Shown: positions 7,475 to 14,826 of the stretch, in pieces
Layout: each line of letters opens with the position of its first letter
Numbering within the stretch: position 1 is the stretch's first letter
Virus record (IMG/VR): IMGVR_UViG_3300042450_000459
Span: 1 to 20,214 of that record
Direction: 5' to 3' (one strand)
Length of the DNA stretch: 20,214 nt
Source: a virus
Made by a program: the position numbers and the translations under genes
The notes under the pieces: model-generated
What the model was told of the DNA's origin: nothing
What the model saw: the letters and a program-made list of their open reading frames with translations, nothing else
The model's database searches: none

Positions 7475-7912
7475 ATGGCAACTACTGGACCAGTAAACGG
7501 CACGCTCATAAGCATCTATAAAGATGTGAGCGGCACACTTAAAAAAATCGCTAACGCGACATCTAACTCGCTCGACATTTCTAAGGATATGATCGACGTT
7601 ACAAGCAAAGACAGCGCAGGCGCAAAGGAATTTATTGCCGGCGAGTATGGCTATACTTTGAACGTTGAAGCAATCTTTGAAGATGACTCAAGCGTAGGAG
7701 CTTCACAAGTTTCGTACAAGGATTTGGTAACAGATTTGCTTGCAGGTACTTTATTGACTATCGTAATGACATCAAACGTAACGGGCGACGAAAAATATAG
7801 TGGATCTGCTTTCTTTTCTAGCTTAAGCTTGAGCGCACCAAACAACGACAAAGCAACTTGGACAGGCACCTTGCAGGGATCTGGAGCTTTGACTTTGGGT
7901 ACTGTTGCTTAA
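7475..7912 (+). CDS. Major tail tube protein
   Basis: Probable tube subunit of the non-contractile tail, 145 aa, resembling the TP901-1-type/TTP family. The N-terminus (NGTLISIYKDVSGTLKKIANATSNSLDISKDMIDVTSKDS) shows the hallmark pattern of these proteins, in which a tag of beta strands is followed by the D-x-x-x-V-T-S-K-D-S turn. GEYGYTLNVEAIFEDDS and the strand pair YSGSAFFSSLSLSAPNN / ATWTGTLQGSGALT complete the beta barrel. Codon use has some of the capsid's bias, which fits an abundant structural protein. It is followed by an 18-nt gap holding a promoter-like box. Confidence 0.87.
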   Translation: MATTGPVNGTLISIYKDVSGTLKKIANATSNSLDISKDMIDVTSKDSAGAKEFIAGEYGYTLNVEAIFEDDSSVGASQVSYKDLVTDLLAGTLLTIVMTSNVTGDEKYSGSAFFSSLSLSAPNNDKATWTGTLQGSGALTLGTVA

Positions 7913-7926
7913 TAGTATTATATTTG
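7894..7926 (+). promoter_or_regulatory. Candidate promoter before the tail chaperone gene
   Basis: TTTG (7894-7897) and TATATTTG (7919-7926) are 21 nt apart, close to the Bacteroidota -33/-7 arrangement (TTTG, TAnnTTTG). The -7 box ends only 4 nt before the ATG at 7931, so the transcript would be leaderless or nearly so. The -33 part lies inside the end of the tail tube gene. Confidence 0.5.
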
Positions 7927-7930
7927 TGCC

Positions 7931-8263
7931 ATGAGCACTACAATTAAACTAGGGGGTGCTGAGCATCCCCTTTTATTTAACATGAATAGCCTGCGCAACA
8001 TTATGGAAGTTGCCGGCATGGAAACCTTTGCAGATTTAAACTTGCAAAAGGACTTAGCGAAGTCTATGGACTTTGCTTTAAGCTGCGCGTTTTACGGGAT
8101 TTTGGAAGGCTACGAGGCCCAGGATAAAAAGACGCCTTATCCAACCGTGCAAAAGTTAGGCGCGGCAATTAAAAAGTTTCAAGAAATTAGCCCCGCGTTA
8201 GAAGGATTCACGGCAGCAATTACAGAATTTTTTGCACCTGTTGAAGAGTCAACGGGGGAGTAA
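7931..8263 (+). CDS. Tail assembly chaperone, G part
   Basis: Probable tail assembly chaperone, 110 aa, which coats the tape measure protein during tail assembly and is not part of the virion. It opens with a beta strand (TIKLGGAEHPLLFNMNSLRNIMEVAG), typical of siphovirus G-type chaperones, and continues with helices (LAKSMDFALSCAFYGILEGYE, VQKLGAAIKKFQEISPALEG) and an acidic end (PVEESTGE). It lies between the tube and tape-measure genes, the conserved place for the G/GT pair. Its last codons contain a G-run followed by a stop and a stem-loop, and the -1 frame is open beyond, so a longer G-T fusion is expected (see the frameshift element). Confidence 0.8.
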   Translation: MSTTIKLGGAEHPLLFNMNSLRNIMEVAGMETFADLNLQKDLAKSMDFALSCAFYGILEGYEAQDKKTPYPTVQKLGAAIKKFQEISPALEGFTAAITEFFAPVEESTGE

Positions 8264-8297
8264 CTGCCAAGGGCGACAGCGCCCCGCTAACTTGGCG
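8254..8297 (+). promoter_or_regulatory. Probable -1 programmed frameshift signal (slip site plus stem)
   Basis: The end of the chaperone reads ACG GGG GAG TAA (8252-8263). A peptidyl-tRNA on GGG (8255-8257) can slip back one base and still pair with GGG (8254-8256). The -1 frame is open from 8245 to 8604. Starting 4 nt after the stop is a structure: outer stem TGCCAA (8265-8270) with TTGGCG (8292-8297), which closes with a U-G pair, and inner hairpin GGGCG (8271-8275) with CGCCC (8280-8284), loop ACAG. Spacing of 5-8 nt between slip site and stem is the usual one for -1 frameshifting. The predicted fusion is 224 aa (109 + 115). Confidence 0.6.
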
Positions 8298-8325
8298 CAA
8301 GATTGAGCGCATTGCTTATGGCGAA

Positions 8326-8604
8326 ATGATGCTAAGTGAAAGGGAGTTTCTACTTTCAACGCCTCGCTTTTGGCGTTTAAAATTGGAAGGGATGCGCGAA
8401 GCTCAGCAGCAGCAGTATCGCAACCAATGGGAAATAACGCGCTGGGCTGTTGCTACGGGCATGGCCCCGCACTTAAAGAAACCCATAGAACCCAAACGTC
8501 TGTTAACATTTCCTTGGGAGGTATCCGATTACTTATCTATTCACGACGCTTTAAAGTTATATTCGCATGTCTTTGATAAGTTAACCCCAGACGCGAAAGC
8601 ATGA
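8326..8604 (+). CDS. Tail assembly chaperone, T part (read mainly as G-T frameshift fusion)
   Basis: Probable C-terminal domain of the tail chaperone GT product. From the ATG at 8326 it is 92 aa, but the family-like sequence begins upstream in the same frame: APLTWRKIERIAYGEM (8281-8328) precedes MLSEREFLLSTPRFWRLKLEG, which resembles the W..I..A......EF..LTPREFW.L..G pattern of T-type chaperone domains. Later come QQQQYRNQWEITRWAVATGM and FPWEVSD. This supports reading by -1 frameshift from the upstream gene rather than independent initiation, although the ATG ATG pair at 8326-8331 could also start translation. The stop overlaps the next start (ATGA). Confidence 0.78.
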   Translation: MMLSEREFLLSTPRFWRLKLEGMREAQQQQYRNQWEITRWAVATGMAPHLKKPIEPKRLLTFPWEVSDYLSIHDALKLYSHVFDKLTPDAKA

Positions 8605-9005
8605 GCGCAAATAAAATAGTTTATAACATCCTAAGTACTAACGCGGCGCTCACTGCGCTAATATCTACGCGCCTAAATCCTGTTAGGATACCACAGGAAA
8701 GCGCGTTTCCTGCTGTGAGTTATAACTTAATTAGCCAAGTTCCTAACCCTACAAAATCAGGGCACAGTCGCACAGAGTTTGCACGCGTTCAAGTTAATGC
8801 TTATGGCACAAGTTTGAGCAGCGCGCAGGCAGTTGCTTCAGCAATTCGCACAGCGTTTGAGGCGGTAACATTGCCCGGAACTTTTAACGGGATCAAATGC
8901 CAAACACTGGAATACGACGGCGAGAATCAAACCGCCGACGATACAGCCGCCTTTGCAGGTTTATACCAAATTTCTCAGGACTATTTAATTAACTTTACTA
9001 GGTAA
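8601..9005 (+). CDS. Tail terminator/completion protein (DUF3168-like)
   Basis: Probable tail terminator that stops tube growth and joins tail to neck. The 134-aa protein matches the DUF3168/gp17-like pattern: helix IVYNILSTNAALTALISTRLNP, then VRIPQESAFPAVSYNLIS (the usual P......PaIvY..is), HSRTEFARVQVNAYGTSLSSAQ (R..vqVd.w..s...a..la..v) and a final strand pair around LYQISQDYLINF. In most phages of this type this gene stands before the tube gene; here it lies between the chaperone and the tape measure, which is unusual. ATG overlaps the previous stop, and its TAATG end overlaps the tape measure start. Confidence 0.75.
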   Translation: MSANKIVYNILSTNAALTALISTRLNPVRIPQESAFPAVSYNLISQVPNPTKSGHSRTEFARVQVNAYGTSLSSAQAVASAIRTAFEAVTLPGTFNGIKCQTLEYDGENQTADDTAAFAGLYQISQDYLINFTR

Positions 9006-10813
9006 TGGCTAAAAGTTTAAATATTGTTATAGGCGCCGACATTGAAAAGCTGCGCGAAGGGTTTAACAAAGCGATTGCAGTAGTTCAATCTGGCAGCAAT
9101 AAGATGAGCGCCGAGGTTGCGAAGTCGGCGAAGTCGATGGAGGAACGTTTGGCGGCTATTGCTACGCGTAACCCAACAATGGGCAGCGTAAGGCAATTAA
9201 CAATGTTAGCAATGGAAGCGCGGGCATTAGGTCCAGAGTTTGCCCAAGTTGCCAACGAAATAATTAAACAGGCGGGCCGCATGAAGGATGCCATCGCCGA
9301 TACGCGCGGAGAGGTGACTTATTTTGCGAGCGATACGCGTAGACTAGATGCGGTGCTCGGCGGTATACAAGGAGTAGCAGGGGCTTTTGGAGTTGCGCAA
9401 GGTGCGGCTGCTGTATTCGGTGGTGAAAATAAAGAGCTGCAGCAAACTATGGTAAAGTTGCAGGGCGTTATGGCTTTGGTAACTGGATTGCAAGCGGTGC
9501 AAAATACCTTGCAGGCAGAAAGTGCTTTTATGGTTGGGCTAACTACAGCGGCCACAAAAATACAAACCTACGTTTTAGGGCAGGCAACAGTTGCCGCGCG
9601 CGTTTATTCTGCCGCATTAGTTGCTACTGGAGCGGGCGCTATTATCGCGGGCTTAGTTTTAATTTACAATGCACTTCAAAATAATGCAGAAGCGGCAGAA
9701 GCTGCCGAGCAAGCACAGAAAAAATATACTACAGAATTAGAGGCGTACAATAACAGAGCGTTAAAATTTGTTGAGCGCCAGTTAGAATATAAAAAGAATG
9801 TTGCAATAAAAGAGGCTCAGCTTGCAGGTAAAACAGAGGCGGAAATTGCAAAGATAGAACTAGAGCACATGCATAAAAGGCTTAAGGCCTTAAAAACTTT
9901 GCAAGGTCAATTAAGCGATGATTCAGAATTAAAAATCCAGTTAACACAAACGACGCAGGAATTAGAGAACGATATTATATTAAAGGGATTAGATATCCAG
10001 ATTGCGGCTAAAGGCAAGTCAACCCAAAAATCTGCTGAACTTACCGAGAAACAATTAAAAAAAGAATTAGATTTAATTATTGCGCACGGCAAAGGAGTAA
10101 ACGATGCTGAGCAGTTTAACATTGAGCGTAATAAAAAGCTAAAGGATAAAGCGGCAGCCGACGCTTTAAAATCAAAACAATTTACCCCTGCCAATATGGT
10201 AGCGGGCACAGGAGTTGCGCCAATATTATTGCAGGTTAAAATTGACCCGCAGAGCTACAGCGAAACAGTTAAAAAAATGAAGGAGTTAACGGCAGAGCTT
10301 AACGCTGCTTTTGCTACCTTACAGACTGAGGCCGCGGCATCATTTGCGCAACTTATTGCAGACGTTGCAACAGGCGATAAAAACGCAGGCAAAAATTTTG
10401 GTAAAAATATGCTTGGCGCGATTGCGGGCTTTATGCAAACTTTAGGTAAAGCTATTGTAGCTACCGCGATTGCGACGGATGCCTTTAAAAAATTAATTGT
10501 AGCCAACCCAATAGCGGCAGCTGCGGCAGGTATTGCTTTGATGGCGGGCGCGGCGATTGTGCGTAATACTTTAGCCAACGGCCCACAGGTTACAGCCTTC
10601 GCCGACGGTGGTATAGTTAGCGGTCCAACGCTTGGCCTTATGGGTGAATATCCTGGGGCGAGTTCTAACCCTGAAGTAATAGCGCCATTGGATAAGTTAA
10701 AAGGAATGTTAAAGACAAACGACAGCAGTGGATTTGTAGCTTCTACAAGTATACAGGGGCGTGATTTGGCAATAGTTTTGGAACGATATAATAGAGACTC
10801 TAGCAGAGGATAA
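9005..10813 (+). CDS. Tape measure protein
   Basis: Probable tape measure that sets tail length and is passed into the host at DNA entry. At 602 aa it is short for the family, which suggests a short tail of about 90 nm if the usual 1.5 angstrom per residue holds. The N-terminal 110 residues are helical (IEKLREGFNKAIAVVQSG onward), with an Ala/Gly-rich hydrophobic stretch at about 116-142 and another at about 203-226 (ATGAGAIIAGLVLIYNAL). A long charged coiled coil runs from about 228 to 400, and a third hydrophobic region (IAAAAAGIALMAGAAIV) lies near 500-520. The C-terminal FADGGIVSGPTLGLMGE (532-548) plus EVIAPLDKLKGML (556-568) is a well-known ending for tape measures. Confidence 0.92.
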   Translation: MAKSLNIVIGADIEKLREGFNKAIAVVQSGSNKMSAEVAKSAKSMEERLAAIATRNPTMGSVRQLTMLAMEARALGPEFAQVANEIIKQAGRMKDAIADTRGEVTYFASDTRRLDAVLGGIQGVAGAFGVAQGAAAVFGGENKELQQTMVKLQGVMALVTGLQAVQNTLQAESAFMVGLTTAATKIQTYVLGQATVAARVYSAALVATGAGAIIAGLVLIYNALQNNAEAAEAAEQAQKKYTTELEAYNNRALKFVERQLEYKKNVAIKEAQLAGKTEAEIAKIELEHMHKRLKALKTLQGQLSDDSELKIQLTQTTQELENDIILKGLDIQIAAKGKSTQKSAELTEKQLKKELDLIIAHGKGVNDAEQFNIERNKKLKDKAAADALKSKQFTPANMVAGTGVAPILLQVKIDPQSYSETVKKMKELTAELNAAFATLQTEAAASFAQLIADVATGDKNAGKNFGKNMLGAIAGFMQTLGKAIVATAIATDAFKKLIVANPIAAAAAGIALMAGAAIVRNTLANGPQVTAFADGGIVSGPTLGLMGEYPGASSNPEVIAPLDKLKGMLKTNDSSGFVASTSIQGRDLAIVLERYNRDSSRG

Positions 10814-10814
10814 G

Positions 10815-13235
10815 ATGGCACGCAAATACTACGGTAGTTTTTATTCAATTACGGGCGCCCTTCACAAGGTCGAAATATGGGACGCGCCGAGCGGTTCGGG
10901 TGCAGGTGGAACGGAGTTATTACTAGCCAATAACGGATACGAAATAAACAGGGACGGCTCAGGCAGTAAATTTTTTGAGAATGCTATTCGTTCTTCGCGA
11001 TCTACTTCGCACTGGGTAATGCCGAATAATACAGTATTGGCAGATTTTAAAAACCTTGCCACAAATAATGAGCAGTATTGGGCCGTATTAATTTATCAAG
11101 ATTCAGTACTTCAGCACGTCGGCAGAGTAATTGCTGATCAAATGACTTTTTTGCGTGAGGCAATCGAAGGTAAGCCTGTTATTTCTTTGGGCGCTGTTGA
11201 TGGGTTGGAGTTGTTGGATGGATTTAAAGTAAGCGCTGATTGGTTCACCGATGGCAAGATACAAATATCGCAGCTATTCAGGAAGAGCTTAGACTTGCTA
11301 GGCTTAAAAGAATATTGGGTTATAAACGGAACGCAGACGGATTACCTACGTGATGCAGTTAGCCCTTACTCTAGCGATGCAAGTATTAAAGGTATCCACC
11401 TGCTTAAGGTTGACATCAATACTTTTGTAACGGGTTACGATGCTTTTAAGGATTTAACCGCGAGCGATGTTAACGCTTTCCAATATGCTAGCGAAAATAT
11501 GGTTAGTTGCAAAGAAGCAATCAAGCAGATTTGCGAAATACTGCAATGTCAATTTATTCATGAGCTTGGCGTTTATTGGTTGGTTTCAGTTGCTGAGTAT
11601 TTAGACTCAACGGTAAGTTATAGGCAGTACAGTTATACGTTGCAGTACATTGGAACGGGAACCTATACACACGCCGTAACCTTGGGCGCAACTTCTACAC
11701 GTCCGCAATGGCAGGCCAAGCCATCAATGAGCTATCAACCCGCGGCTAAGTATGTGCAAATAGATACAGAGCGAACTCTAAATACAGGAGTTTATAGAAG
11801 CTATAACAACAAAACAACAACGACCTTAAGCGGGGCGTTTACTGGAATACCTACAGGCTCCACGCCAGACGTTGCACCGATGCGTATAAGGTTTGCATTA
11901 AAGTTTCAACGTCATATATTTAGCGGCTCGCCTTCAGGCGCAGAAGATTTAACTAGGGTATCTATACAAATTTGGCTAACCGATTCGGCAGGTAATAAAA
12001 TGGTATTAGACCGCCGCAATTATTTTTGGTACAGTAGTGCAGTTATACCAATATTTAACGAGGATATAAAGACAGATCAAAGCACGACCTGGACAAGTTT
12101 TGTTTTTGACAAACAAGTGAGCACAGCGCCCGCGGGATTTGACACTTTAAATGTTTTAGTTTATGGAGTGAAAGCTTTTAAAAATAGGTTTAATATTTTC
12201 GGTATTCCAAAAAATCCGCCAGACGTTTTCGAAAAAGATTATTGGGGTGCTATACAAATCGCATTTGCAGACGCTAGCCCATACAATAACCCGGACTTTA
12301 CTTTTAACATTACAGAAGTATTTAACCCAGGCACCAACAGCGCTTTAAATTCAACGCCTATTATTTTAAATCCAAAATATTACTATTCAAATAGTAAATA
12401 CGGAACGGGAAATATTTTGGCTAACAATGGCACGGCTGACGTTATTGCAGACGATTGGTATGGTGGTTGGGATTCAGTGACGCACGGATCACCTACGGCA
12501 ATGCTAGGGCAAGGCGTTGCAGGATTGTATCGCGATTTTGTGCCAGTAATACAAGGCACTTGGGTGGATGCGGGAACTTTGACGGCTATTAAGTCGCTTT
12601 CTTTTGATAGCTTTAAATGGATATTTAACGGCGGAGTTTACTCTGCAATGTCTGAGCAGTGGAGCGGTGAGTGGTTGGGCTTGGTTCCAATTTACACTGG
12701 GCTAACTTCCACAGGCGAGGGCTTGCGTTTGGGTAATGGTTTAAAGGATCGCGTAAATTATCAAGATATCCAAATTGGGAAATTAAACGACGAGGTGCAG
12801 CGCACGCCTGACCTAGTTCTGAGCCACTTGGTAAATGATGCAGACGGCGCGCCTTCTGCAGTGCCAACAGTAAACACCCAGTACGAGGTAATGGTACAGT
12901 ATGATTTAGCCAACGAGCAAATGGAGTGGCACCTGCAAGAACACGGCACCTTTAAAACTTATACAACAGGCACGAGCTCACTGGATACAAACTTCGAGGG
13001 GCACATTGGAAATACTGCGGGCGGTTCTGTTATTTTAAACTTGCCTGCTGTAGCTACACAGAAAGGGAAAAAATATTACTTCGTGAAGTCGGGCGCCTCG
13101 CATACCTTCAGGATTAATGCAGCCACTGGAGAAAATATAAACGGCACAGATCACTTCCTTTTAAATACAAACTATGACAGCCACACGATTATTTGCGACG
13201 GCACCAAGTGGTTTATAATTGCAGCTCATCCGTAA
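10815..13235 (+). CDS. Large tail-tip/hub structural protein
   Basis: Probable tail hub or tip protein, 806 aa, by position directly after the tape measure and before the fibre genes. The N-terminal third is beta-rich with segments that recall hub proteins: YYGSFYSITGALHKVEIWDAP, then ISLGAVDGLELLDGFKV (about 122-138; hub-type proteins often carry a similar A.DGL.LL turn), followed by a helical stretch QISQLFRKSLDLLGL and CKEAIKQICEILQCQFI. The middle (about 300-560) is beta-sandwich-like. The C-terminal 90 residues (after NTQYEVMVQYDLANEQMEW) form a small Gly-rich beta domain ending in FIIAAHP. It may combine the roles of distal tail protein and hub, since no separate Dit gene is seen. No enzyme motif was found. 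Confidence 0.7.
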   Translation: MARKYYGSFYSITGALHKVEIWDAPSGSGAGGTELLLANNGYEINRDGSGSKFFENAIRSSRSTSHWVMPNNTVLADFKNLATNNEQYWAVLIYQDSVLQHVGRVIADQMTFLREAIEGKPVISLGAVDGLELLDGFKVSADWFTDGKIQISQLFRKSLDLLGLKEYWVINGTQTDYLRDAVSPYSSDASIKGIHLLKVDINTFVTGYDAFKDLTASDVNAFQYASENMVSCKEAIKQICEILQCQFIHELGVYWLVSVAEYLDSTVSYRQYSYTLQYIGTGTYTHAVTLGATSTRPQWQAKPSMSYQPAAKYVQIDTERTLNTGVYRSYNNKTTTTLSGAFTGIPTGSTPDVAPMRIRFALKFQRHIFSGSPSGAEDLTRVSIQIWLTDSAGNKMVLDRRNYFWYSSAVIPIFNEDIKTDQSTTWTSFVFDKQVSTAPAGFDTLNVLVYGVKAFKNRFNIFGIPKNPPDVFEKDYWGAIQIAFADASPYNNPDFTFNITEVFNPGTNSALNSTPIILNPKYYYSNSKYGTGNILANNGTADVIADDWYGGWDSVTHGSPTAMLGQGVAGLYRDFVPVIQGTWVDAGTLTAIKSLSFDSFKWIFNGGVYSAMSEQWSGEWLGLVPIYTGLTSTGEGLRLGNGLKDRVNYQDIQIGKLNDEVQRTPDLVLSHLVNDADGAPSAVPTVNTQYEVMVQYDLANEQMEWHLQEHGTFKTYTTGTSSLDTNFEGHIGNTAGGSVILNLPAVATQKGKKYYFVKSGASHTFRINAATGENINGTDHFLLNTNYDSHTIICDGTKWFIIAAHP

Positions 13236-13265
13236 TTTGTTAACGCGCCACAGAGGGCGTAGTTG

Positions 13266-13273
13266 TATTTTTG
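13266..13273 (+). promoter_or_regulatory. Candidate -7 box (TATTTTTG) before the fibre genes
   Basis: TATTTTTG fits TAnnTTTG and ends 4 nt before the ATG at 13278, giving a leaderless or near-leaderless start. The spacer between the hub stop (13235) and this ATG is 42 nt. A TTTG at 13236-13239 is 26 nt upstream, longer than the normal -33/-7 spacing, so the promoter is uncertain. Confidence 0.4.
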
Positions 13274-13277
13274 ATTT

Positions 13278-13616
13278 ATGGCTGTTGCTTTATATACTGG
13301 CGAGGATGTAACGATTGTTATTGATTTGGTAGACGATACATTTTCTTTAATGGCTGACGTAATAGTAGGCGTAATTATTAACGACGTTTTAAAAGTAAGC
13401 TTTAAGAAAACAGCAGGCACTGTGATTGCAGTAAGCGGTCAAACAAAACAATGTTCTGTGTTATTAACGCGCGCCATTACTAAAGGTTGGGAGGCGGGTA
13501 TGTTGTCAATGGAAGTTACAAAGGTTTTCACGGATGCCAGTTACCCAAGCAATAAGCACGTAATTTATAAGGATAACATCGTACAGTTTAGCAACGCATT
13601 GACTAAAAACTTATGA
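13278..13616 (+). CDS. Small beta-rich tail-associated protein, unknown
   Basis: A 112-aa protein of unknown function with strongly alternating hydrophobic residues (LYTGEDVTIVIDLVDDTFSL, MADVIVGVIINDVLKVSFKK) and a later strand pair ending in KHVIYKDNIVQFSNAL. The overall shape recalls the N-terminal domain of baseplate upper proteins (BppU_N-like), which attach fibres to the tip, but I cannot show the match. It lies between the hub and the fibre gene, and its stop overlaps the fibre start as ATGA, so a role in joining the two is a fair guess. No signal peptide is present. Confidence 0.6.
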   Translation: MAVALYTGEDVTIVIDLVDDTFSLMADVIVGVIINDVLKVSFKKTAGTVIAVSGQTKQCSVLLTRAITKGWEAGMLSMEVTKVFTDASYPSNKHVIYKDNIVQFSNALTKNL

Positions 13617-14419
13617 GCGATATTATCGTACAGATACCAGGGGCTACAAATGTAACGGTAACAGATGCGCCAGCGTCTGCGATTGTTGTAACTTTCCCCG
13701 CCTCTACCGAGGTAGTAACTTCTGTAATTGATAAGGGCGTTTTGTATGGCATCCAAGGGGCGAGCGGTTTGCCCGGTGGTGTTCTATCTGTAAACAATCA
13801 GAGCGGCGTAGTTTCTTTAACCACTCAAGAAATACCCGAGGCAGCGACTGCGCTATATTACACTAGCGAGCGAGTAGATGACAGGGTTGCGGCGCTGTTA
13901 CAAGCGGGCGCCAATGTTACTATAACCTATAACGATACCGCCAACACTTTAACAATAGCAGCACAGGGCTCTGTTACTTCCGTGAATGGTGAAGTCGGGG
14001 CTGTTGTATTGGATAAGACAGATATCGGTTTAACCAATGTGGACAATACCGCCGACATTGATAAGCCAGTGAGCACAGCGCAAGCTGCAAGCATTGCAAC
14101 CAAAGCAAGCACCACAGCGCTAACAAACCATACAACAAACTATAGCAATCCGCACGCTGTTACTAAGGACCAAATCAGCTTAGGCAATGTGCAAAATGTC
14201 GACCAAACAGCTGCGGGCAATATCATAAGCGGGACATTGGATGTCGCGCGTTTGCCTAATACAGTTACTTTGGCAGGCAATGTTTTTAACGATGCTAACA
14301 AACTTGTAAGGCTAGACGGCAATTTAAAACTGCCTGCTGTCGATGGATCTAATTTAACAAATTTACCTAACACAGGCGGCGGCGTAGGCTCCGCTTTATA
14401 CTTATTCTATAACTACTAA
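13613..14419 (+). CDS. Tail fibre protein
   Basis: Probable tail fibre or fibre shaft, 268 aa. The first 50 residues are a beta-rich attachment region, followed by YGIQGASGLPGGVLSVNNQSG, where GIQGASGLPGG looks like a short collagen-like turn. Then comes a fibre motif widely shared by phages: ALYYTSERVDDRVAALLQAG, SVNGEVGAVVLDKTDIGLTN, and two related repeats, DKTDIGLTNVDNTADIDKPV and SNPHAVTKDQISLGNVQNVD. The end (GNLKLPAVDGSNLTNLPNTG) is typical of fibres just before a tip domain. A trimeric shaft is likely. It overlaps the previous gene by 4 nt and is followed one base later by the next gene. Confidence 0.82.
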   Translation: MSDIIVQIPGATNVTVTDAPASAIVVTFPASTEVVTSVIDKGVLYGIQGASGLPGGVLSVNNQSGVVSLTTQEIPEAATALYYTSERVDDRVAALLQAGANVTITYNDTANTLTIAAQGSVTSVNGEVGAVVLDKTDIGLTNVDNTADIDKPVSTAQAASIATKASTTALTNHTTNYSNPHAVTKDQISLGNVQNVDQTAAGNIISGTLDVARLPNTVTLAGNVFNDANKLVRLDGNLKLPAVDGSNLTNLPNTGGGVGSALYLFYNY

Positions 14420-14420
14420 A

Positions 14421-14825
14421 ATGGCAGCAAATACATCACCCATATTCGCACTATCACCAGAGCTTTCATTTGCAACGGTAACGGGTGCAACAACCGACAG
14501 AACAGGTGCAACGATGACAAACACCGTCACGCTTTTAACTGCTGCAACAAACGGCACAAAGATCACGCAGATAGGGGCAAAGGTTGCAGGAACAAATGCG
14601 GCAACTTTGGTTTTGATTTTTGTGAGTGATTCAAGTGGGGCGAATTTCAAACTTTATGATGAGATTGCTTTGGCTGCAATTACCGCATCAACTACGGTGA
14701 CATCACAAAGAGCAGTTACTGCTTATTCGGATTTGCAATTGAAGGCAGGTCAAGTCGTAAAAGTTGGGACAACCGTTGCGACTGCGGCAGGGGTAAATAT
14801 ATTCGCAGTAAAAGGAGATTATTGA
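14421..14825 (+). CDS. Small Ala/Thr-rich protein in fibre cassette, unknown
   Basis: A 134-aa protein of unknown function, very rich in Ala, Thr and Val (PELSFATVTGATTDRTGATM, NTVTLLTAATNGTKITQIGA). The pattern of alternating small and beta-branched residues suggests a beta-sandwich, and the sequence has no charged clusters, signal peptide or membrane segment. It stands between the fibre and the arabinofuranosidase-like protein, so a fibre-linked or virion-decoration role is possible. The DNA is richer in CAA, ACA and AAT codons than upstream genes; the shift starts around here. An AAGGAG-like run near its end (14812-14817) lies 9 nt before the next start. Confidence 0.65.
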   Translation: MAANTSPIFALSPELSFATVTGATTDRTGATMTNTVTLLTAATNGTKITQIGAKVAGTNAATLVLIFVSDSSGANFKLYDEIALAAITASTTVTSQRAVTAYSDLQLKAGQVVKVGTTVATAAGVNIFAVKGDY

Positions 14826-14826
14826 G

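Noticed and set aside
10255-10848. 197-aa open frame on the - strand inside the tape measure gene
   Set aside because: Antisense to the Ala-rich tape measure C-terminus; the long frame comes from the GCN/GGC composition, not from a gene.
14812-14817. AAGGAG as a Shine-Dalgarno sequence for the arabinofuranosidase-like gene
   Set aside because: Spacing (9 nt) is acceptable, but the motif is encoded by the C-terminus of the previous gene and no other gene in the window uses such a site; probably coincidental.
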